Positions 1 through 61,900 of a stretch of DNA of 64,000 bases are shown here, piece after piece. Position 1 is the stretch's first letter. Each line of letters begins with the position of its first letter. The position numbers were made by a program, and so were the translations under genes. The notes beneath the pieces were generated by a model, which made no database searches, was not told the origin of the DNA, and saw only the letters and a list, made by a program, of their open reading frames with translations. The DNA comes from Mesaphorura yosii (taxonomy: Eukaryota; Arthropoda; Collembola; Poduromorpha; Tullbergiidae): contig WIXG01000002.1 in NCBI GenBank assembly GCA_009869945.1, positions 682,001 to 746,000 on the forward strand. Reading direction: 5' to 3'.

Positions 1-1683
1 TCTCCAACAGTTCCAAGAACCTTCAGCGAGTCGCGATTATACCTGAAACCGAACATGATTAAATGCTTAGTCAATAAAAATGAAGCCGAAAAACGCCACA
101 GAATCCAACGCTTACTTGAGTACTGGAGAGTCACCAAACTTCATGAGAGATCGGATTGCAGTTGGAGCAGTGTAGAATTGATTAACTTTGTATTTTTCCA
201 CAATAGCCCAGAACCTGGAGTTGTCCGGGTAGAATGGCGTCCCTTCAAACTGTACAGGCGCAAGCAGAAGACGACATGAATATGAATGCAAAGGAAAATC
301 TTTCCGCATGATTAGTTTAGTCATACCATGATTGAAGTGCTTCCATTCAGAAGCGGCCCGTAAAGTAAATAAGTGTGTCCTGTAATCCAGCCCACGTCGG
401 CGGTGCACCAATAAACATCCCCAGGATGATAGTCAAAGACGTACTTGAACGTTGTCGCTGCGTAGATCATGTATCCCGCGGTTGTGTGCAAAACTCCCTT
501 TGGCTTCCCAGTTGACCCGCTAAAACCAGCAGTGAACCAATTACAATTACAAGCACTGATTAAAGATCAGTGATCATGAGCGTGCTATGTGCAGTGGTGC
601 AGTCACAATGAAATTTAGCTGTACCTTGTGTACAGCATGAAAAGAGGAGTTTCTGCATCAACCCACTCTGGAGGACAATCGTCACTGGCACCTTCCATCA
701 AGTCGTGGTACCATTTGTCCTGCTCAGGATGGAACGGGACCTGCCAAGTCGAAGTCGTCAGTATCCGTCAGTACGTGATAACGGCTTCATTTCAATCAAG
801 AGCTTACACTGAAGTCGTATTGCTTCTTCTTTGTTGGTGATTCTTCTTTATCTGCCTGGCTCTCGTGGTATTTGATAACGATGCAGTGCTCGACCTTGTG
901 ACCTTCCTGTTCACTATGCTTCAGCGCCTGCGAGCAGTACGGAAACGCAGTGTCAGGTGAGAATACTGATTGGCCAAATCTTAACTGTCATTCGCTTACA
1001 TCGTCCGCAATTTCCTTCAAATGCAGCAATTTGTCTCCTCGCATAGCCACCGAACCAGTCACAAGAACCTTACATTTGGCGTCGGCCATTCTGCCTCCGA
1101 GTGAAGCAGCTGAGAATCCTCCAAAGACGACGGAATGCATTGCTCCAATCCGAGCACATGCCAGCATGACGACGGCGACTTCAGGAACCATTGGCATATA
1201 GACGCCCACGCGGTCGCCCTTCTGCACACCCAACGATTTAAGCACATTCGAAAATTTGCATACTTGCTTCAGCAATCCTCCGTATGTAATTGATGACGAG
1301 TCCTTCGGGTCGTTTCCCTCCCAGTAGTACGCCACGGTATCTTTCCGCCCGTGCTTCATGATATTATAATCCAAGAGATTATAGCAGATGTTCGTTTTCG
1401 CTCCTTCCATGAATTTGATGGAAATAGGTCCATTCTTGACATTGAAATTGTAGTCCAACAGTTTGCTACTCTTCGGCGGGGGCGTCTCGAAATAAAAGTT
1501 GTCCGCAATGTCTTTCCAAAACCCGTCCGGATCTTGTATCGATTTTGCATATTTGGTTTTATAATCTTCCATCGATTTGATATGAGCATCTTTTGATAAT
1601 CCAGCCGGCGGATCGAATATCTGAAAAGCAATCATTCGTTCAGTAATGTCACTGGAATTGAAACGGCTTCTTCCACTTCCCAT
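1..1683 (-). CDS. AcCoAS: Acetyl-CoA synthetase (AMP-forming), 5' part
   Basis: Ligates acetate to CoA using ATP through an acetyl-adenylate; arthropods normally have one cytosolic/nuclear form of the ACSS2 type. Exons on the minus strand are 1683-1000, 927-808, 740-625, 519-327, 249-116 and 42 to the window edge, all with GT-AG introns of 67-105 bp and matching phases. The encoded protein has the family N-terminal block ([14 protein letters not shown], then [13 protein letters not shown]), [21 protein letters not shown], and [20 protein letters not shown]. The adenylation P-loop motif [13 protein letters not shown] is split by the 624-520 intron. [19 protein letters not shown] and [15 protein letters not shown] follow. 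About 430 of the usual 650-700 residues are here. The start is uncertain: the frame is open to an ATG at 1683, but a good acceptor just before IFDPP suggests that a short first exon may lie upstream. Confidence 0.95.
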
Positions 1684-3393
1684 CCATTAGTTCTGTCTTA
1701 AATTCGTAAACCGCTTGTTTACTTTGGTTAATGAGGAGGTTGACCTTGACACACAAGCGGCATGTACAATACAAAAAGCGGTGGTGCCTTTCACAATCGG
1801 CGAATTACGAATTGACTTTAATGGACTTTGCATGCCCATGTCAATTTTATTCATATCAAATTCTGCCTGAATTCTGAGTGACACTTTAGCTTTAACCTGA
1901 GGTCTGTCACACTTTTTTGGCTATTCGGTTCTCAAGAATTCAACATCAAGGCCAAAGCCAAACGCTTTTTCTTAAGACAAACGGCAACCTAATCAAAGCT
2001 ACGGACCAGATTTTCGATAAACAAAGCCTAACAAACCTGATTCTTTTCAGCTGCGACGGTACTGTTCTTGACACCATTCACCGCAGGTGCGTCTCCCTTT
2101 TCCGATGGCATCTTTCTCAAGATTGTGATTAATTAGCAGCTAGTGAGAGCTTCGTCTTTTGTAACGTTCTTTGTGCTTTGATGTTTAAGGATACAGTAAC
2201 AGATTCCGTATTCAGCTGCCACAAACACATAAAACCACGAATCAGAAACTAATTACACAACTTGGCTGAATCCGAATCTAAGAATCCAATTCTCAATTGC
2301 AAAGCTAAATGCAATTAATATCCAGTCGGTGAAGCTGTGAACCCGATGTATACGGCAGTGCCAGATATAAACTTATGCAACAGTTCAGCTAGGGCACTTA
2401 ATTTTAACTGCATAAGTTGTGATCAGAGCTTCCGAGTGTGAAGCAGTTCCAGTTACTAACTGTCCGCGTTCAAACACATGTTTCGCTATTCGTACTATCG
2501 ACCCACAGAGCCCAGCAATGATAAGAGTATGAGATGAGGGATTCGAGCTTTTTTGCGTTTGTTATTGTCGTCAACGAGTTCTCCACGCGCAAGCGAATGG
2601 CTTCTCTGCTACTACTGCTGTTGCATAGCATTGAAGTTCAGGTTCTGTGTAGGAGAGCCAGACTTAACTCGTTTCAAGGTTAACCCATCTTCTGTCAGGT
2701 ATTTCTCATATACTCTTGTTACATAACACAGGTTAGCATGTCAGCATCAGCAGTCAGTTCATTTCCATGCGAAAAGACTACTTTGCCCATGAAGAGAAGC
2801 TCGAAAGCATATAATATGACATGAGGTGACAGACACGCATTACGCAATTTTGGAAATGGCAACTTGGACATGGGGGTCAACTCAACTGCGAAGGCCGTCT
2901 CCTTAATGGAAGTGGCCCGCGTGTGAAGTAAGAGATAACAATCTCCGAGCCGAGAACAAACTGAACACTTCGTGGAGGTCAATAAGATGAAGTATTGCTT
3001 AATTAATTCCGAAGACTTGAGTTTCCAGAGGAATGGTGTGAGGAATTGCAATAACTCTTATTAAGCATGAGTTCATGCCCAACGCAAACCGTCGACGTAC
3101 GTCTACGTGGTCAATCGAAGTGAGGTCGTTAAGGCTTTGAGCGTGTTGTTTGTGGGTCAGGGCAATCGAAAAATTGAACTTGGCACTCTGACTCTGACAA
3201 TGATATTTTATACTGAAGGTCACACCTTGCAAGTTGCAACTGCCTTATGCGACGGGTTTCAGACACTACTCGTAACGTGCACACGCGTCAATCAGCACTT
3301 GATCAGCCTTTGAATTTCGTCAATACATGCGGGATGGATGTTGTCATAGAGGACTGTTGCTCTTAGCACACGAGTTTGTACATTCAGAAAGCA
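1684..3393. other. Intergenic region upstream of acetyl-CoA synthetase
   Basis: About 1.7 kb separates the synthetase start from the 3' end of p62. It should hold the synthetase promoter and possibly a short first exon or 5' UTR exon. The open frames here (for example minus 3051-2719 and minus 1884-1687) resemble no family I recognise and show no splice-supported continuation. I see no RNA gene, transposon end or tandem repeat. Confidence 0.5.
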
Positions 3394-3399
3394 TTTATT
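3394..3399 (-). terminator. Candidate poly(A) signal of p62
   Basis: An AATAAA hexamer on the minus strand lies about 350 bp past the p62 stop codon. It is the first canonical signal I noticed downstream. The stretch up to 3745 would then be the 3' UTR. Confidence 0.45.
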
Positions 3400-3745
3400 T
3401 CGAAGACTATGCGATATTAATCACAATCAAAGTTCATAGTTAATGAATGTACAGTATACGACGTACTGATAGTAACTACCATATATGCATAGAACGAAGT
3501 ATGTCAATCAATCAATTCAACTTTTTCTTTTCTTTAAGCGTATCCTGTTAAACTAGCACCCCAGCTACGAATCGCAACTAGTCACACAATCTTGACGAAA
3601 TGCAATTTCGGTCTGAGCGTATGCTTCAAAACTGCAATTACAAGTTTCAAGCCAACCCAACTACACGCGCAGAGAACATGCATTACGAGAAAGACAGTTC
3701 TATGAAAACTAGAAGCGTGCAGATTATCAGATTACGCCAACGAAT

Positions 3746-5727
3746 TTAAGTTGAGGTGTTGGTTGTTCCAACAGGAAAGAGCGAATTAAGCACCTCTTCC
3801 AAGTTTCCATCTTTAGAAGCGACGAGCCTTGCAAGCCAACCATCGTGGTTTGAAAATCCCATGCTCAAGAGCTGATTCAAAGTCATCTGCGTACGTTCGC
3901 CCAGCTCAAACGTGCCATTGCCATTCGCTGGTGGAGAGCGAGCGGTGCCACTGCCACTGGATCCGTTCCATGGAGCGAAGTTGCGAACAACATTCCCGAC
4001 GGTAGTCGATAAGCCATCGATAACTTGCTGAAGAGATGGTGACATGGATTGTTGCGCAGTTGATGCTGCTGCTGGTGCCGGTGTTGCATCCGGAGCTTGG
4101 TTTGTGTCGCCTGTCGGAGCCACAGTAACGTTTGAGGCTAAATCCCCAGTATTTTCGAAATTCCCAGTATTCTCTGGAGTTGAAACCGCTGATGTTTCAG
4201 TTGGAAGCGGAAGCCAAGCCATTGGAATTGGAAACTTTGGATCAGCAACTTCAACTTTATCCGTTTCTGTACCGGTTGTTCCTCCTTCAGTTGCTGGTGC
4301 TGTTGCTGTCTCTTCCACATCTTCGGTTGGAACCTCGGCCTGTTACAGCAGTTTACGATTTACCAGTGTCTTTATCAAAAATTAAAACCATAATATTTTC
4401 CTTTCTTGGTGTTACCCTTTCGTGTTCGAGCAGAGTCCACCCAGACTCCCCCTCCATGTCTAAACTACTCAGGGATGACCTGGCAGAGGATATGTTCTCA
4501 GGCCCCTGCACCTGCTCAGAGGTAACAGCGTTTGCACAATTGTTGGCTTGAGCTTCGTCTGCTTGTGCGGATCCAAGGTTCAGCTTCTCAAGATTTTCTG
4601 CCAGATCGCCTTGAGGAGCACTAGCACTCCGTTCGGCCGCGCCAGTTGCGCCAACTTCTTCGCTCTGCTCAGGATTTGTATCAGCAGTTGCGATGTTGGA
4701 GCCAGCTGCTGCTGGCTGTTCTGATCTTGGGGTGCCTCGATTACCCCACTCATCGTACAGCTCGACAACATCGATAGGTACTCCTGAAAGTGAGATCTTG
4801 TACAACCGACTGACGGACCGACAAAACCACAAAACCAGTCGGGAAAAACTTACCAAAAGCGTTCAAGAATTCTTGAATTTGAGACGCAGCAGCGGAGAAG
4901 TCGAAAGCTGGCGGCTGTGGAGGGGCAGCACCTGTCTTATTCTGCTCTGACTGTATCTCCGTTTTCACCCCAGCACCAAGAGCCTCAGCTGCTACTCGCT
5001 TATGCAGATGTGCAGTTTTTCTCATGTATTTCGCCCATTTTTTGATTTCCCTTTTCCCCATTACAACGGGACATTGAGGTGCAAATGGCGGAACTTCACC
5101 TACGCCAGTAGCTGAGTCGCCTTGTTGTGCAAAGTGACGCTCGCGCTTGCAATGACGCTTTCTTCCGTGTTCTGAATCAAATTGCGGAGCATCGACTCCA
5201 GCCAATCCAAGAGGCAAAACTCGCCGAGGAGCTTTCGTGATGTAAGTCTGTCGAAAGGTGGTAAATTACTTTCATTATCATACGTAAATCTTGGAGTGGA
5301 AAACGATATTCGAAGTTCTCGCGACTTTCTTACTTGAATGGCGTCATTGGCCATTTCCGGAAAAGCAATTCTTAGCATAATATGTCCAGCATGAATTCCA
5401 TTTCGTTCACAAGCGGAACACAAGTCGTAGTCCGTACACTTACAGCATTTGTACCTAAAAGTTGAAAAGTACCGTTAGTCATTGCCCACAATATGACGTG
5501 CGCAGGCTTTGTCGAAAGATTGCAACAATCATAACATCATAAGTGGAGAGCATTAACGCGTGTCGGAGCTTTTGTTACCTAAACCCCAGAATGGGCTTGT
5601 TACAGTTGTCACAAACAACATTTGGGTGCTCCACTTGATGAGTGAAGACGGGGCTCGGCTTTCCCATTCCGTTTCCTCCAGGAGGCGGACCGGCACCTTG
5701 CTGATTCGTACTGGTCGTCAAATCCAT
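3746..5727 (-). CDS. SQSTM1: p62/sequestosome-1 (ref(2)P) autophagy receptor without PB1
   Basis: Selective autophagy receptor that links ubiquitinated cargo to Atg8/LC3. Coding exons are 5727-5579, 5454-5334, 5247-4854, 4783-4416 and 4339-3746, with phases that agree, giving 541 residues. A ZZ zinc finger spans residues about 34-80 (CDNC, CCKC, DLCSAC, then two His). A basic, NLS-like run (GRKRHCKRER) is near residue 120, followed by a long low-complexity middle. An LIR motif sits at residues 337-340 (ESGWTLLEHE, W-x-x-L after acidic residues), as in p62. The C-terminal UBA spans about 494-533 (LSMGFSNHDGWLARLV). The order ZZ-LIR-UBA identifies the family. The start is fixed by an in-frame TAA at 5748-5746 in the same exon, so the N-terminal PB1 domain of p62 is absent from this transcript reading. 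The gene is head-to-head with mib1. Confidence 0.93.
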
Positions 5728-5764
5728 TCTGCTTCGGTGTTTTGTTTAATCAAACGTTGAAATT
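5728..5764 (-). other. p62 5' UTR exon portion after an upstream intron
   Basis: A pyrimidine-rich acceptor (TTTTCTCCACTGCAG) ends at 5765, and the 37 bp before the ATG carry an in-frame stop. The p62 leader is therefore probably spliced, with a first non-coding exon further upstream in the shared promoter region. Confidence 0.5.
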
Positions 5765-5767
5765 CTG

Positions 5768-7021
5768 CAGTGGAGAAAATGGAATGCATTAAAAAATTGA
5801 AGAATGAAATGCAAAATGCATGTAATTGTTAGATTCTTCTAATTATCCGTTTAATTGATCCACTAAACATGCGTATGACTCATAATCATGACTTTGCACT
5901 TCAATACAGAAAAATGATTGCTTAAAAGAATTGCTTACTTGAATATTGAATAGTTGCTTCGTCCTACCACAGAACTGTCGAATTCAGTAAATGCTGCACA
6001 GTACACAGCACAAGCTGTAGTTATTTTATCTAAACAATTAAAAACTATAAACCCGAATCCAACCCAATTTATTGGAGTTATACGAATTTGTGAATTTCTA
6101 CGTCGTATTTCTTTGTACTCCACTCTTACTTTATGACAAGACTCGACTGCTCTCCTATCCGTACCTCATCTGTCGCCTGCCTGCTCACACACGTTCAGCT
6201 GGCTTGGTGGAAGTGCCAGCAGCGATTTGGTGTGGTGTGCAACAAATGCTGATGTTGGTAAACAACTCAACAATTGCGTACATACACACGATACTCGAAC
6301 GAATAGGATTTAAAGGCATCTATCGAGAAAACGGGCAATGTGCACTGCTCGACTACTCTTTTGTCTTGAAATTCCGATCTGTCGCGTCCGCAGTCTTTCT
6401 TTCTCATTCAGTGTCAAACACAATCTGCAGTTGCAGTGCAGCTGCAACTGCAATTGTTATGAAATCTTTTATCCAAAGCATGATTAAAACCCAGCCTGAT
6501 TCCAGACCACAGGCTCATGAGTTCATGTTTTAATAAATTTTCGTACTTCTGGACAGTTGCAAGCTTCGAACTGTGTCAAACTTGCGAATTACGAATTGAG
6601 ACAAAGGCTTTGATTGTACGTACGCTGCAACCGAGCTTTCGCCGACGCGGTGTATTTCCAAATTAACAATTTTTACTCTCAATAATCTCATCTCAAGTCA
6701 ACTCGAAATTGTTGCACAAGTCTTTAGTCTTTCTCGCTTTCCGTTAATCGTGTTTGTGGTCGTGAGTGTTCTGTCATCAAAATATTTTAGTTTCATTCCA
6801 TTTGTAGTATTTTATTTGTGGACAAAGGCCGAAGTGAAACTCAGTTCAAGGCGACATTGAACAATGGACGGGCTCGGTTAGCAGCATTACTGGGCAATGA
6901 TGGACTCCTTACTATAATTAATTATGTAAGTACTGTGACCAAGTCGCATATGAAAGATGAAGTAAATTATAAATGCAATCAAGGCCGATTTACAGGTTCA
7001 TTCGCTAAAAATTCGTAAAGT
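5768..7021. promoter_or_regulatory. Shared head-to-head promoter region of p62 and mib1
   Basis: About 1.25 kb lies between the p62 leader (minus) and the mib1 start codon (plus), so both promoters and 5' UTRs must lie here. It contains an AP-1-type TGACTCA at 5877-5883 and a TGACTTTGC (antioxidant-response core TGACnnnGC) at 5889-5897. I found no coding exon on either strand, and in particular nothing resembling a PB1 domain. A 66-codon frame at 6818-7018 has no recognisable similarity. Confidence 0.5.
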
Positions 7022-57815
<50,794 letters not shown>

Positions 57816-58036
57816 CGTACACATGCGCAAGAATTTCTGTAACATAACAGGTTAAAATGCTTTAAGTTTACCCAGTCGCACGCACTCCACTCGTGCGCAA
57901 CGTACAGGCGACGACGACGTTACTCGTTAGTTTCGGAGGTCCTGACGGGTCATCGGTCATGGTATGACACCACTTTATGCAGAATGGGTCCGTACCCAAC
58001 CCCTGCTCCGATCTTTCAGGACCTCTGCTTAGTTTT

Positions 58037-58042
58037 AATAAA
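58037..58042 (+). terminator. mib1 poly(A) signal, proximal
   Basis: AATAAA in GTTTTAATAAATTAAATG, 222 bp after the mib1 stop codon. A second AATAAA follows at 58230-58235. Confidence 0.6.
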
Positions 58043-58229
58043 TTAAATGAACCTCCGTACTTTATGTTATAGGTATAGTTTTGAAATGGTAAGTAGGTAG
58101 TGGAACTTTGAAGCTCTGAATTAAATAGGAACGGTGGAACGGATGACCCTAGCTTTCTTAGATTTAGTGACTCTCGTACATATTTCGTAACTCACCCTGA
58201 TTTTTAAAAAAAATTAAATATTGTTTGTT

Positions 58230-58235
58230 AATAAA
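58230..58235 (+). terminator. mib1 poly(A) signal, distal
   Basis: AATAAA, followed 13 bp later by a run of 15 A at 58249-58263. That A tract could cause internal priming in cDNA data. Confidence 0.5.
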
Positions 58236-58248
58236 ACGCGAAGTTGGT

Positions 58249-58263
58249 AAAAAAAAAAAAAAA
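58249..58263. repeat. A15 homopolymer
   Basis: A run of 15 A exactly in the gap between the convergent mib1 and LRP1 3' ends. Confidence 0.85.
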
Positions 58264-58322
58264 GTTTCACTCGTCTCCTTTCGTTTCGCTTTTTGACGAA
58301 TGACACCATCAAAATGGCTCTC

Positions 58323-58328
58323 TTTATT
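58323..58328 (-). terminator. LRP1 poly(A) signal
   Basis: AATAAA on the minus strand about 610 bp past the LRP1 stop, pointing at the mib1 distal signal less than 100 bp away. The stretch 58329-58938 would be the LRP1 3' UTR; I see nothing else in it. Confidence 0.6.
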
Positions 58329-58938
58329 GGAAAATTACGATTTTCGCAATGGCACGCACGAATATTAAGATAGAAAGTGTGCCACGTGCTACGAGATAAA
58401 AGTAAGGTATATAATGTTCGGTTCAGGAAAACAATAAACAGGAAAATCAGACTTTAAACATTTGAGTTTTTCTGTCAAGTGCAAGCGCAAACGTAACTAC
58501 CTCGCGCCTGTTTTCGAAAGTATTACAACATCGAGTGCATGAAACACATCACAACAATCACAATCTCCTTTAAAATATGAGAGCTGCAGTTTACAGGAAT
58601 CACAAGCTTATCATGGACATGAGAACTACTTAGCTAGCGATTTCAACTAACACAAAGTTAGTGACTTAGGACTCACAACGAACGACAAACAGTCTATAAA
58701 AGGTATAAGTATGATTCAACTACCACTGCTTTTACAAATGCTTCACTAATTTCACTAAACTAATGCTAAAAAGTCGATTAGAAGAGTGTCAAGTTATTTA
58801 AAAGGTTGCCAATGTCATAAAAAATAAATGCATCGTTTCGAGCGAAGAAAATATTTCTCCTAATACTTATAAAATTGTTGAGTTTACAGTGTCCAAGACC
58901 ACGTCTCCTGATTGCAATAAGTCTTGTTGAAGATTCGA

Positions 58939-61900
58939 TTAAGTGAGTGGATCGGCTAATGGATGGTCGGTCGAAAAATCTTCGGACTGCAGAAGGCCTT
59001 TCTTTTCATCATCTTTGCCTCCACTGGTCTCGCCTTTCGCTCCGCCGTTGCTGCCTTTGTACATGCTCTCGTACACGTCGTAGACTGGATTGGTTCCTTG
59101 GAGTAAGACCTTGTCCGAGTCGAAAATGAGACTTGGTTCCGACCCATGATGGTCCTCATCCGCGTCTTCTTTCAGAAACATTGGATTGTGAATTTCTACT
59201 GTTCCGTTGTCGTTCATTCGAACATGCATGAAAGGCCTTCCCCTGTTCATCAATATTTTAAGTTATTTCCAAACTCGCTATGAGTAAATGCTTTAGGCTT
59301 TGAGGTTTTCTTACTGTTTCCTTCTCATCACGACGTAGGCGATGCAACCCGCCGCCAGAACAATGACGAAAGCTACTGCTGTAAAGACTAGAACTAAAAC
59401 CCAGGTGACTCCCTCGTTCTCCCCTTCCGCGTCGTCTGCCTCCGCCCTAAAATCTTGAACGTGACAACGCGCTCCATGATAGGAAGGAGGACACCTACAA
59501 TTAGAGCGAGTTTCCTGCTGTATTTCTTGTGCTCTACAAGACACATATTTTCTACGGAGGTCTTACAGGCAAGTTGGATCCAAATTCGAATCCGGATTCA
59601 TTGTGCACGTCCCACCATTGACACAGAAATGCGCACATGAATTCCTTCTAATCAGACATGTTGGACCCGACCACTTTAAATTGGCAAAAAAGTACGAAAA
59701 TTAGTCTTGTTCCTTGCAGATGAGTGTAAAGAGAAGCAGCGAGAGATACCTTTTCATTGCACCGGCAAGTCGGTTTCTTCCCTGGGCTGGGGAGAATGCA
59801 AACCCCATGATGATTGCAATAATGGCCACGGCAAGGGTTATCTACAGGGCTGATGTCAATCTCGCAATACAAACCCACGCGGCTCTCTGGACATCTAAGA
59901 AACAAACTCGTCGACGTTATGAAATGTCAAATAGGGCAGCGTCATTACTCATTACGATCCTTACTTGCACACGGTGGTATTTCTTATCACAGAACAAGTC
60001 CCACCGTAACTGCAATAATTCTCTGGACAAGTGACGAATTTAGTGTGTGTTCTATCACACAGTGCCGGTGGGATTCCCTCCGGTGGGCAACGGCACGAGG
60101 AATCACCAGGTTTGCACTTGGTGCAATGGCACTGATTTATTTGACAGTTGGACCCAGAAAATGGTAACGGACAGCTGCATGTCAAACCCATGTTTGAACT
60201 TCTCACGCACGTTCCTTCGCAATTCATAAGAGTATTAGTTTCCAATCAATTGGGACTGCTTCTGTGATGGGTAAGTTACCTCCATTTTTGCAAAGACTTT
60301 CGCAGAGATCCTTCTCACACTGCTTGCCACCGTACCCAAAATTGCAAACGCATTCCGCATTTTGAGAACTGTCCAAAATCTTACACTTTCCCTTAATTGA
60401 TTGAAATTGATTACAATTAATTGAAACATTCAGTACATCATCATGACGTAATATTGAAATTAGTTCCTTTTGAAACTCACCCTATTATTGCAATTGCTGC
60501 CACATTTCGAAATTTCGCAATTTCGGCCGGTGTATCCGTTTACACATTCACAAGCCATACTCCCGCGTTTATCACGGATACACTTGCCTCCATTTTGGCA
60601 CTCAAACCCAACACATTGGTCACAGTACATGCCAGTGTACTCATCAAAACATCGGCAGGTGTTTGTGTTCTCATCACAAGTTCCGCCATTTTGGCATTTG
60701 TCTTTGCAGGTAGAAAACGGAATGTCACACCTGTCCCCAGTCCACGAAGCTGGACAGTTGCACTACAGAAGAATTAAATGTATACATACAAATTCTACAC
60801 ACACGTAATAACTGCGTACTAACCTTGAGCGGAATTGATGCTCCAGCAGGCACGATGGCTGTGACGTCTTGGTAGCAGAGACCCTTGTTCAAGCAAAAGC
60901 CTGAGCACCGATATTTCTCGCAACGAGGACCTTCGTACATTGGCGCACATTGACCTGGAAGCCAGCATTGACATTTGTAATAAAGACCGAAGCAGTTTTC
61001 ATGTGCACTCAAGAAACTAAACTTACAGTAAGGTCCACTGAGCCCTAGCTTGCATTCTCCTTGTTTACAATTCAAATCACATACTGCCGTTTCAAGCATA
61101 TTACATCGGTATGTATTCTGATCTGTTTTTGTGGGTGTCTTTCCGTTCGGACAAGTACAGCGTGAAGAATTGGTTCCACTGACCAAACACAACCCGGGCG
61201 ATTCGCATACAAGATTTTTACAGGGGTCCGGAACTGTAGAATGAAAAATAGAAAATTCGCATTCAAAAGTAATTGAAGTTAGATTACCAAGTACATGAAT
61301 CTTACTTGGCCGCTGCTTCTGAGCTTGAATGATGACCAAGTCTGCAGCTTTCTGGACTCCCATTGAAATGTCCGTGTAATTCCCTTTCCCAAACTTATTT
61401 AGCTTCAGTAAGCGATTACTGTGGTATGTGGTTAAATACAGCGTATCCTCGAAAACATCGACGTGATAAGGTTTGATGTCACCTGAGAAGGGCGTTAACG
61501 TTAATACATTTCGTTCTACAGAACTGAGATAGAGCTTAATATTTGAACTTGACACAGTACCAAGAAACCGCTTGATTGATCTTCTATCTCGACCGTTGAG
61601 TGTGATGGACTCCACAGAGTGACTTTTGACGTCTGTCCAGTAGAGCCTTCTGGCTGGGAAGTCAATCGCAAGGCCGGTTGGGCATGGAGAGTTGACAAGC
61701 GTATGCCTGTCACTTCCATCCATTAAGACACCGTCAATGCGTTGAGTGATCCAGTCAGTCCAATATACTCGCCTGAAGAGACCACAAACTCCTTTCACGC
61801 CACCTATTCTTGGTATTATTATTGTGTTACTTGCGATTATTTCTTACCCAGCTTCAGGATCCACAACCAAGTCGCGTGGCTCACTCATGTCTTTGTTGAC

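Noticed and set aside
2719-3051. 110-codon minus-strand frame between the synthetase and p62
   Set aside because: No similarity to any family I know, and it could not be joined to the synthetase N-terminus by sensible splice sites.
6818-7018. 66-codon frame just before the mib1 start
   Set aside because: Not in frame with a recognised mib1 N-terminus and without family resemblance; more likely 5' UTR or promoter.
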